Shown here one piece after another: positions 1 through 6,517 of a stretch of 11,151 nucleotides of DNA. Position numbers and translations under genes: made by a program. This stretch comes from ARK-15 sp038880255. Its GTDB lineage: Archaea; Thermoplasmatota; Thermoplasmata; Thermoplasmatales; ARK-15. Below the pieces are notes generated by a model, which saw only the letters and a program-made list of their open reading frames with translations, was not told the origin of the DNA and ran no database searches. The DNA lies in the NCBI GenBank assembly GCA_038880255.1, contig JAVZSA010000039.1, positions 1 through 11,151 on the forward strand, given 5' to 3'. The first letter of the stretch is position 1; the number at the start of each line of letters is the position of its first letter.

Positions 1-190
1 AATTATTGAATGGCATAAATAACATAACTTATTCCTCTTATTATTTGTTTGAAGAAATCAATAATCTATTTAAGAAAAAATGCATTCTTTTATTCAATTA
101 CAGCTATAGATAACTTTGCTTGCTTTCATCCCCCCCTTGCTAAGTGATGATGATTCTTTCTTGCTGAGTTAAAAAATTTAGTTTAAGAAA
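1..190. other. Non-coding region upstream of the thermosome gene
   Basis: I see no convincing gene here. The first 115 bases are plain AT-rich DNA. From about 116 the composition changes: there is a TTGCTTGCTTTC stretch, a run of seven C (130-136), and an imperfect direct repeat, CTTGCTAAGT (136-145) and CTTGCTGAGT (160-169), 24 bp apart. The second copy lies about 25 bp upstream of the thermosome TATA box, so these could be regulator-binding sites, but that is inference. An ATGATGA / CTGA pair (147-153, 164-167) resembles C/D-box RNA motifs but is incomplete. Confidence 0.5.
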
Positions 191-230
191 TATTTATATA
201 GAAGAACTATTTTATCCGAATAAGAGGTGA
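191..230 (+). promoter_or_regulatory. Thermosome promoter and ribosome binding site
   Basis: A TATA box, TATTTATATA (191-200), is preceded by an A-rich stretch suitable for TFB contact. Spacing usual for archaea puts the start of transcription near 222, giving a leader of about 15 nt. That leader holds GAGGTGA (224-230), a clear Shine-Dalgarno match 7 nt before the ATG at 238. Most other genes in this window look leaderless, so this is the one clear SD-led start. Confidence 0.75.
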
Positions 231-237
231 ATTGTAA

Positions 238-1872
238 ATGATGGCAGGACAGCCAATATTAATTCTTAAAGAAGGTACAAAGAGGGAAACCGGAAGAGAT
301 GCAATGAAAAATAACATTCAAGCAGCAATAGCCATTGCTGAAGCTGTGAGGTCTACATTAGGTCCCAGAGGTATGGATAAAATGCTTGTTGATTCTCTGG
401 GTGATGTGGTAATAACAAACGATGGTGTAACCATAATGAAAGAAATAGAGGTGGAACATCCAGCAGCAAAAATGATGGTAGAAGTCGCAAAAACACAGGA
501 CACTGAAGTTGGTGATGGTACTACCACTGCAGTTATGCTTGCTGGTGAACTACTTAAACAAGCACAGATGCTTTTGGAACAAAATGTCCATCCCACTGTG
601 ATTTCAACAGGATATAGGATGGCAGCTGAGAAAGCAAAGGAAATTTTGGATAAAATATCAAAAAATATTTCAAGAGATGATGATGAATTATTGAAAAAAA
701 TTGCAAAAACTTCATTGGGAAGTAAAAGTGCAAGTATGAGTAAAGATTTGCTTTCAGAAATATCCGTGAAGGCAATAAAGAAAATTGTTGAAAATATAAA
801 TGGAAAGACTGTGGCAGATCTAAATAATGTTCAGGTGGTAAAGAAACAGGGAGGGTCCATTGACGATACACAGATTATAGATGGTATAATTGTTGACAAA
901 GAAAAGGCCCATCCAGATATGCCACAGGTAGTAAAGAATGCAAAGATTGCATTATTGAATGCTGCACTTGAAATAAAGAAGCCAGAGATTGACACAAATA
1001 TACAAATTAGGGATCCTTCAATGATACATTCATTCCTTGAGGAAGAGGAAAAAATGCTAAAAGAAATGGTAGATAAAATTGCTGCAACAGGTGCGAACGT
1101 TGTCTTTTCACAGAAGGGAATTGACGATATGGCACAGCATTTCCTTGCAAAGAAAGGAATATATGCTTCTAGAAGGGTAAAGAAGAGCGATATGGAGAAG
1201 CTTGAAAAAGCAACTGGTGCTAAAATTGTTATGAATCTTGATGATCTTACACCAAACGATTTGGGAGAAGCAGAAAAAGTAGAGGAAATAAAAATTGGTG
1301 AGGATCATCTAACATTTGTTACAGGGTGTAAAAATCCAAAGGCTGTTTCAATTCTTATAAGAGGCGGTACAGAGCATGTTGTGGACGAACTTGAAAGATC
1401 GGTTCAGGATGCACTTCATGTTGTGGCAAAAGCTATTGAGGATGGAAAAGTAGTAACTGGTGCTGGATCGGCCGCAATTGAAATCTCATTGGCATTAAGA
1501 GATTATGCTTCAACAGTTGGCGGAAGAGAGCAATTGGCAATAGAGAAATTTGCTGATGCAATGGAAATTGTTCCTAGAACTTTGGCTGAAAATGCTGGCC
1601 TTGACCCAATAGATATGGTCATAGGCTTAAGAAAGGCACATAAAGAAGGAAAGAAAAACCATGGTGTTGACGTATTTTCAGGGCAAATTGAGGACATGTG
1701 GAAACTTGGTGTTATTGAACCTATCAGGGTAGGTCAGCAGGCAATTGATTCTGCCACAGAAGCAGCAGTGATGATACTTAGAATTGATGATGTGGTTGCT
1801 TCAAAGGGAGGCGGTGCAGGAGCAAAACCATCCGAAAAGAAGAAATCTGAGGAATCAGAATCCTCAGACTAA
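238..1872 (+). CDS. thsA: Thermosome subunit (group II chaperonin)
   Basis: This is a subunit of the cytosolic double-ring chaperonin that refolds proteins using ATP. The 544-residue length is typical. The N-terminal equatorial domain shows the group II signatures: STLGPRGMDKM (39-49), VVITNDGVTI (57-66) and the ATPase motif GDGTTT (92-97). The central apical domain contains a charged helical stretch (around residues 265-280) that fits the built-in lid of group II chaperonins. The C-terminal equatorial half carries VTGAGSAAIE, and the tail is Gly-rich then Lys/Glu/Ser-rich. Two adjacent ATGs (238 and 241) are possible starts. The second would give the MAGQP start common in the family, but the SD spacing fits 238 well. 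Alpha and beta subunits cannot be told apart by eye, so the symbol is provisional. Its 3' end overlaps the opposing HD-domain gene by 9 bp. Confidence 0.97.
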   Translation: MMAGQPILILKEGTKRETGRDAMKNNIQAAIAIAEAVRSTLGPRGMDKMLVDSLGDVVITNDGVTIMKEIEVEHPAAKMMVEVAKTQDTEVGDGTTTAVMLAGELLKQAQMLLEQNVHPTVISTGYRMAAEKAKEILDKISKNISRDDDELLKKIAKTSLGSKSASMSKDLLSEISVKAIKKIVENINGKTVADLNNVQVVKKQGGSIDDTQIIDGIIVDKEKAHPDMPQVVKNAKIALLNAALEIKKPEIDTNIQIRDPSMIHSFLEEEEKMLKEMVDKIAATGANVVFSQKGIDDMAQHFLAKKGIYASRRVKKSDMEKLEKATGAKIVMNLDDLTPNDLGEAEKVEEIKIGEDHLTFVTGCKNPKAVSILIRGGTEHVVDELERSVQDALHVVAKAIEDGKVVTGAGSAAIEISLALRDYASTVGGREQLAIEKFADAMEIVPRTLAENAGLDPIDMVIGLRKAHKEGKKNHGVDVFSGQIEDMWKLGVIEPIRVGQQAIDSATEAAVMILRIDDVVASKGGGAGAKPSEKKKSEESESSD

Positions 1873-3081
1873 AATCTTTTTTGATATCTTTCCCACTATT
1901 TCCACATATTCCTTTTTTGTTATTACCATAAGGTCATAATCTATTGGCTTTCTCGATCGAATAGCCTTAACTAATCTTGATTCACTACTTAATCTACTAA
2001 TTTTCCCATCTTTTAATATATTCACATCTAGACCACTAAATCTATCAATTAAATTAAATGGTGCATCTATTATTACATATTCTTCTGGTATACCTGCTTC
2101 TTCAGCTATTTCTCTTTCAATTTTATTAATATTTATTTTTTTAAAACTTTCATCAATTTCCTCAATTATTAACGCCTTTTTGAAAAGATTTCTATATTTT
2201 ATTCTCAATCCAACTTCTCTTGGAAATCCATAGGAATTTATTAATAAAGAAATTAATTCAGAATCATTCATTGAAAATATTTTTATGGGATCTGCATCAA
2301 TTTTTTCAAGTGCCCTTACCACCATAAGTTCTGCAATCCTTGCAGTCTTGTGAAAATAAACTGAAGAATACATTAAAGACCTTGCCACCATAACACCTTC
2401 AAGTGCCTCTTTCCCTTTAATATCAAACACTATTTCCTTGTTTAAAAGTTTTATTGTATTGTATATCCTTTGTATGTCAATTATTCCAAAAGCAACACCG
2501 GTATAATGTGAATCCCTAAGAAGATAATCAAGTTGATCTGCATCTAAATTACCTGAAATAATTTCACCAAGATAATTATGTTCATTAAACCCCATTTTTC
2601 TTTTGTTATATTTGATTATGGAAATTATCTGTCTCGAATCAATTCCATTCTTTTCCAATATTTCATAAAGTGAATGATTTCTTTCATAATAGTCATCAAT
2701 TAATTTAATCTCCCCTCTTATTATTTTTTCTCCCACATCCTCATGTGTTAATCCAGATTTTTTGTAAATAAAATCCTCAAGTGCATGTGAAAATGGTGGA
2801 TGACCTATATCATGCAAAAGACCTGATACCTTTAATAAAATGTTTTCTTCATTTTTTAGATTTAAGTTTTTACCAATTTCACCTGCTACATGGGCGACGC
2901 CTAATGAATGTTCAAGCCTTGTATGGTTGGCACCTGGAAATACTAAATAATTTAAACCAAGCTGCCTTACATTACTCATCCTTTGTACTTCAGGAAGCTC
3001 GAGAATAGAAAGTAATGGTTCCTCCACCTTTATGCTTCCATGCACCGAATCATGTATTATTTTAAATCTATTTCCAATCAT
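1864..3081 (-). CDS. HD-domain phosphohydrolase (SAMHD1/dGTPase-like)
   Basis: A 405-residue soluble metal-dependent phosphohydrolase of the HD superfamily. The N-terminus has the family signature DSVHG (11-15), then QLGLNYLVFPGANHTRLEHS with H58, the HD pair H90-D91 in LLHDIGH, and LDADQLDYLLRD (179-190) with the probable fourth metal ligand D182. This spacing matches the H...HD...D arrangement of SAMHD1-type and dGTPase-like enzymes. The substrate, a dNTP or another nucleotide, cannot be read from sequence. The start is set at the ATG at 3081 because the conserved region begins a few residues later. The frame stays open upstream to 3174, but that extension is read out of SRP RNA and is spurious. 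There is no SD site, and no TATA box about 27 nt upstream, where the DNA is GC-rich SRP sequence. Expression therefore probably depends on transcription through the SRP RNA gene. Confidence 0.88.
   Translation of the reverse strand: MIGNRFKIIHDSVHGSIKVEEPLLSILELPEVQRMSNVRQLGLNYLVFPGANHTRLEHSLGVAHVAGEIGKNLNLKNEENILLKVSGLLHDIGHPPFSHALEDFIYKKSGLTHEDVGEKIIRGEIKLIDDYYERNHSLYEILEKNGIDSRQIISIIKYNKRKMGFNEHNYLGEIISGNLDADQLDYLLRDSHYTGVAFGIIDIQRIYNTIKLLNKEIVFDIKGKEALEGVMVARSLMYSSVYFHKTARIAELMVVRALEKIDADPIKIFSMNDSELISLLINSYGFPREVGLRIKYRNLFKKALIIEEIDESFKKININKIEREIAEEAGIPEEYVIIDAPFNLIDRFSGLDVNILKDGKISRLSSESRLVKAIRSRKPIDYDLMVITKKEYVEIVGKISKKILV
1877..1882 (+). terminator. Oligo-T terminator of the thermosome gene
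   Basis: A run of six T begins 5 nt after the thermosome stop codon. U-rich 3' ends are the main archaeal intrinsic termination signal and there is no hairpin. The run lies inside the 3' end of the opposing HD-domain gene, where it reads as its terminal Lys codons. Confidence 0.45.
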
Positions 3082-3091
3082 AACATTAATA

Positions 3092-3405
3092 GTAGGTACC
3101 AGGCAGCTGGGATGGAGTAGGACCATACGATTAGTGCCCCCGTCAACGCCTCCATCCCGCACCCCTCTGAGCATTGTAGGTCCACGGTACCGCTGCTCCC
3201 TTCCGGGCCTTGCGGGTTTTCCATGGTAAAGGTACCCTTGCTTCCCTTTGGAAGCAGGTATACCACCCCCAATCCCAGAGGACAGGACTTCAACAGCCTT
3301 TGAACGGGACTAAACGTATGGTCTTTCCCGCTCCCAGGTGTCGCCCCTGCATCTAGACTTCAGGTATAGGGAAACGCCTACTTTCCCCGGCCTAGCCTGG
3401 TACCC
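3092..3405 (-). ncRNA. ffs: Archaeal signal recognition particle RNA (7S RNA)
   Basis: The RNA scaffold of SRP, which binds SRP19 and SRP54 and targets nascent secreted and membrane proteins. Read on the minus strand, its ends are perfectly complementary: GGTACCAGGC (3404-3395) pairs with GCCTGGTACC (3104-3095), forming helix 1, which is typical of archaea. After the 5' strand comes a GGCCGGGGAAAGTAGGCG segment that fits the Alu-domain helix 3/4 region. Helix 6 is a visible hairpin, GCTTCC-AAAG-GGAAGC (3255-3240). Helix 8, the SRP54-binding site, is diagnostic: CCC-GGAA-GGG is followed by AGCAGC, with GGAAGGGAGCAGC at 3204-3192. The length of about 314 nt is normal for archaea. The region is far more GC-rich than its flanks. 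The ends are estimated from pairing and promoter spacing and may be off by a few bases. Open frames on either strand across this region are artefacts. Confidence 0.95.
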
Positions 3406-3420
3406 TTATGTTAATTTTTT

Positions 3421-3440
3421 TATTCCTTAAAAATATTTTC
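3421..3440 (-). promoter_or_regulatory. SRP RNA promoter (TATA box)
   Basis: On the minus strand, AAAATATTTTTAAGG (3439-3425) contains a TATA-like TATTTTTAA centred near 3430, about 25 nt before the predicted SRP RNA 5' end. It starts only a few bases after the mcm stop codon (3446-3448), so the mcm 3' end and the SRP promoter are nearly abutting. Confidence 0.6.
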
Positions 3441-3445
3441 CCTAT

Positions 3446-5476
3446 TCATTCAATTACCCTATATCTACCATTGTTTGGCATATAAATTAAATTGTCTCTG
3501 ATTAATACCTGTAATATTTTTCTGACATCATGTTCCTCCATTCCTGACCTTACCTTCGCTTCCCTGAATATTTCATCCTCACCCGCATAACCCTTCCCAA
3601 CAGAAAGATCCTTTATTATATCCACCATAATTTCAAACTTGCTTCTTTCACCTGAAGATATTGTACTAACCACCCTATCTATATCATAGGTGCCCTCTGG
3701 CGTAGTAGCCACATCCTCTATGAAATGTTGTATGATTTTAATAGCCCTCCTTGCATCCTCAGCTGTGGCAATGTTACTTAGCCTTGCCTTTGCCGATGCC
3801 TGTGTTAATCTTATTAATGCCTCCATTTGCCTAGCTGTTATTGGTATACTTTTTGAAAGTGTTTCGTTGTAAAGATTTCTCATTTTAAGATAATATTGTT
3901 TTAATTCTTCCCTTGCATCTGGCATTATTTTAGGAGTAATATGCTTTTTTGCATAGGCTATATATTTTTTAAAAAATTCATCATCTATTTCTTCCACCTC
4001 ACTCTCTGTTTCCATATGAACATCAAGGATATGGTCTGCAATTTGTGCATCTATTTCACCGGGAACATCTGGCATCTTAAAAATTGCATCAAATCTGGAT
4101 AATAGTGTGGGTGGAAGATTGAGTTGATCAGATAAGGGTCTAGATATATCAAACCTGCCAAATTTTGGATTTGCTGCCGCAAGTATTGAACATCTTGCCA
4201 TTAGCGTTGCATTCATTCCTGCCTTTGAGATTGTTATTGTTTGTTGTTCCATTGCTTCATGCATGGCCACCCTATCCTTATCGTCCATTTTGTCAATTTC
4301 ATCAATTGCAGCAATCCCATTGTCAGCCAAAACAAGTGCACCTGCCTCCAATGTCCATCTCCCTTCCCCAAATTCTTCTTTAGTTGCAGCGGCTGTAAGT
4401 CCTGCCGCTGTAGAACCTTTTCCAGATGTATATATACTCTTTGGAGCAATATTAATTATATATTTCAAAAGTTGGGATTTCCCTGTACCTGGATCACCAA
4501 CAAGCAAAATATGTATATCTCCTCTTATTCTTGTTCCATCCTTTCTTTTAAGCGGTACACCTCCAAAAAGTTGTAGTAAAATTGCCTCCTTTTCAATATC
4601 CAATCCAAAAAGTGTACTTGCGATCTTTTTCTTTAACTTCTCTATCACATTTTTATCCTGTGCAAATTCCCTTATTTTTTCAACATCTTCCTCTGAAAGG
4701 GATATAGATTTGTATTCCTCCTTTATGGATTCTACATTTATTGCATACAAATATATATCAAAAACAACACTTGGAAATTGTTTAGTTCCCCTTGGCCTTG
4801 TTTTAAGTATACCTGTTACCCTAATCCTATCACCAGGAACCACAATCCCTGTTAAATCATCCTCTAAATATACTTGAAGTCTTTGTGGTTGCTCACCACC
4901 CCTTATATCTTCTGGATTTTCTTGAACCTCAATCTTTTGGGAATCTAGAAAAACAGAAAATTCCTCTTGAAGCTTAAACTTTGTCTCTCCTTTCTTTTTA
5001 CCACATCCTTCACAATACGCAGGAAATTCCAAATTTTCACTTTCTTGTTCTTTATAATTTATGTGACCGCATGCGGAACATTCAAATGCACCATTTACAA
5101 GTCTAGGTCTAACTTCAGTAACTTGCCTTACCAAACCCTCTATTGTTATTAATTCGCCTATATTTTTACTTCTTATTTTTCTTATTTCTCTTAATCTATC
5201 ATCCGGTATGTTTCTTAACCTTATGTGAAGTATATCAGCACTTAACTCTTCTGGTAATTTTTTAATTATCACATCTTCCCCAATACTTAATGTTTCCTCA
5301 GGATGTACTGTCAAATTTTCTATCAGTTCCTGACTGAATTCCTGTATGTCTTTAAAATCTATGTAAATACTTCTCTCTTCAGGATATTTCTCACTAAGCA
5401 TTGAAATTTTTACATTGTATCCGTACTGTATTAGAAATGATTCCCAAAGTTCCTTTATTTCATCACCATTTAACAT
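3446..5476 (-). CDS. mcm: Replicative DNA helicase MCM
   Basis: Archaeal minichromosome maintenance helicase, which forms a ring that unwinds DNA 3' to 5' at replication forks. At 676 residues it is full length. Domains in order are: an N-terminal A domain; an OB-fold with a four-Cys zinc site at C133, C136, C155 and C158; the AAA+ core with Walker A GDPGTGKS (327-334), Walker B ending IDEID (391-395), sensor 1 AAANP (433-437, N436), arginine finger SRFD (460-463, R461) and a sensor-2 region ITARQ (546-550, R549); and a C-terminal winged helix from about 610. No inserted intein is seen. The ATG at 5476 has no SD site but lies about 28 nt after a TATA box, so the mRNA is probably leaderless. 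Archaeal mcm is often next to gins genes, but none is visible here. Confidence 0.97.
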   Translation of the reverse strand: MLNGDEIKELWESFLIQYGYNVKISMLSEKYPEERSIYIDFKDIQEFSQELIENLTVHPEETLSIGEDVIIKKLPEELSADILHIRLRNIPDDRLREIRKIRSKNIGELITIEGLVRQVTEVRPRLVNGAFECSACGHINYKEQESENLEFPAYCEGCGKKKGETKFKLQEEFSVFLDSQKIEVQENPEDIRGGEQPQRLQVYLEDDLTGIVVPGDRIRVTGILKTRPRGTKQFPSVVFDIYLYAINVESIKEEYKSISLSEEDVEKIREFAQDKNVIEKLKKKIASTLFGLDIEKEAILLQLFGGVPLKRKDGTRIRGDIHILLVGDPGTGKSQLLKYIINIAPKSIYTSGKGSTAAGLTAAATKEEFGEGRWTLEAGALVLADNGIAAIDEIDKMDDKDRVAMHEAMEQQTITISKAGMNATLMARCSILAAANPKFGRFDISRPLSDQLNLPPTLLSRFDAIFKMPDVPGEIDAQIADHILDVHMETESEVEEIDDEFFKKYIAYAKKHITPKIMPDAREELKQYYLKMRNLYNETLSKSIPITARQMEALIRLTQASAKARLSNIATAEDARRAIKIIQHFIEDVATTPEGTYDIDRVVSTISSGERSKFEIMVDIIKDLSVGKGYAGEDEIFREAKVRSGMEEHDVRKILQVLIRDNLIYMPNNGRYRVIE

Positions 5477-5498
5477 TTAAAAAAATAAACCATTATTC

Positions 5499-5510
5499 AA
5501 ATTTAAAAGT
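5499..5510 (-). promoter_or_regulatory. mcm promoter (TATA box, leaderless start)
   Basis: On the minus strand, CTTTTAAATTTG holds a TATA box (TTTTAAAT, 5508-5501) centred about 28 nt before the mcm ATG. Transcription would begin at or within a few bases of the start codon. The bases between are only T/A-rich and contain no SD motif. Confidence 0.6.
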
Positions 5511-5529
5511 TATGATCAAATCGTACCAT

Positions 5530-5543
5530 AATATTTAAATAAT
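5530..5543 (+). promoter_or_regulatory. Promoter of the 5565 gene (TATA box, leaderless start)
   Basis: TATTTAAATA (5532-5541) is centred about 28 nt before the ATG at 5565, mirroring the divergent mcm promoter. No SD motif lies between the TATA box and the start codon. Confidence 0.6.
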
Positions 5544-5564
5544 GTGGAATGATATTTTTTTGAA

Positions 5565-6512
5565 ATGATTCCATTAAGGGATATAATTATTAAAGTAATG
5601 AAAGGTTACGGTTTCAAATATGAAAGGCGTGAGCCAAAGGAATATCTTTTTTTCGAGAGGGATGGTATAAATATAATTTTAGGTATATTTGAAAAAAAAA
5701 TAACAGCAGATGATGTTCTCAAATTTTATAGGGATCTTGAAATGTACAGAGGGGCAAAACAAATGGTATGTCTTGATGAAATAGGAGAGGATGCAAAAAG
5801 ACAGGCACAAAAATTGAATATATCATTGGAGACCAGGGAAGACCTTGCAAGGGATATAGGCGAGTATGTAATTAATCTATCAAGCGAAGATGAGGAAAAG
5901 GTAAGGGAAATTTTAGATATGGAGGAAATAGAAGTAGAGGGAGAAGAGGAGAAAAAAGTAGAAGAATCAATACCCATATTTCTTGAAGAATCAAGGGTAG
6001 GAGAGAAAAAAATCATTATGCCTGTACTTTCTAAAGAAGATGCAATAATAAAGGCAAAAAAGATTGTTCAAGGATTTGAAACTAGCCTTATTCTTATTCC
6101 CTTTTTTGTTTATGAATATAAGTTAGAGGTGATTGTTGAAGGAATGATTTCCCTTAGAAAATATTTCGGGAGAGTTGCTATAAATACCGTTGATGGTGGC
6201 ATTAGGTTCATTACCCAAGGATTAACTATAGTATCTGATATTTCAATAGAACATCAAAGAGAAGTTCCAACAATGAATAGGGGGGAGGCTGAGGATTTGT
6301 TAAAAAAATTTCTTCTCTCATCATTTTCAAGGGAGGGAGAAGAGGTAAGAGTAGAAAAGGAAAATGTTACAATAATTGAAAGAAAAAGAAGAAAAGTAAA
6401 GGAAGATTCACTCTCATTGAAATTTATTGGCCTTTATTATTGGCCATATTGGGTGGTATCTGGTCAAAAAGGAAAAATAACTGTGGATGCAGTGGAAGGA
6501 AATTTAATTTGA
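5565..6512 (+). CDS. Unrecognised two-part protein; possible restriction-endonuclease-like N-terminal domain
   Basis: A 315-residue soluble protein I cannot assign to a named family. Residues 1-110 alternate strands and helices in a way that recalls restriction-endonuclease-like folds (Mrr or Holliday-resolvase relatives): RDGINIILGIFEKK (32-45), then a helix, a hydrophobic strand MVCL, and an A-x-x-x-A-x-x-L-x-I helix (77-86). The acidic position before the strand is Asn (N36) and only E43/K45 might form an E-x-K, so nuclease activity is doubtful. Residues 115-150 are a Glu/Lys-rich linker. The C-terminal half holds two related segments: IPFFVYEYKLEV followed by AINTVDGGIRFI, and YYWPYWVVSG followed by ITVDAVEGNLI. 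This suggests a duplicated small beta domain. The gene diverges from mcm, which hints at, but does not prove, a DNA-related role. The predicted mRNA is leaderless. Confidence 0.75.
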   Translation: MIPLRDIIIKVMKGYGFKYERREPKEYLFFERDGINIILGIFEKKITADDVLKFYRDLEMYRGAKQMVCLDEIGEDAKRQAQKLNISLETREDLARDIGEYVINLSSEDEEKVREILDMEEIEVEGEEEKKVEESIPIFLEESRVGEKKIIMPVLSKEDAIIKAKKIVQGFETSLILIPFFVYEYKLEVIVEGMISLRKYFGRVAINTVDGGIRFITQGLTIVSDISIEHQREVPTMNRGEAEDLLKKFLLSSFSREGEEVRVEKENVTIIERKRRKVKEDSLSLKFIGLYYWPYWVVSGQKGKITVDAVEGNLI

Positions 6513-6517
6513 GTATC

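Noticed and set aside
90..128. Eleven-codon minus-strand frame preceded by a G-rich stretch
   Set aside because: The ATG at 127 directly abuts the G run, too close for a working SD site. It has no promoter at the needed distance and no recognisable peptide.
140..167. C/D-box small RNA (CTAA, ATGATGA, CTGA)
   Set aside because: A D'-like, C'-like and D box are present at roughly the right spacing, but there is no C box upstream of the first guide region and no terminal stem, so the set is incomplete.
3082..3174. N-terminal extension of the HD phosphohydrolase frame by 31 codons
   Set aside because: These codons lie inside SRP RNA. The conserved family region begins just after the ATG at 3081, and the extension has no family-like sequence.
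3032..3293. Short open frames across the SRP RNA region on both strands
   Set aside because: The sequence is explained by SRP RNA helices. The frames have no family-like protein sequence and no initiation signals.
4234..4877. Long open frames opposite mcm, up to about 200 codons on the plus strand
   Set aside because: They are shadows of the mcm frame in the conserved AAA+ region. They are Ser/Pro/Cys-rich without family features, and no promoter was found.
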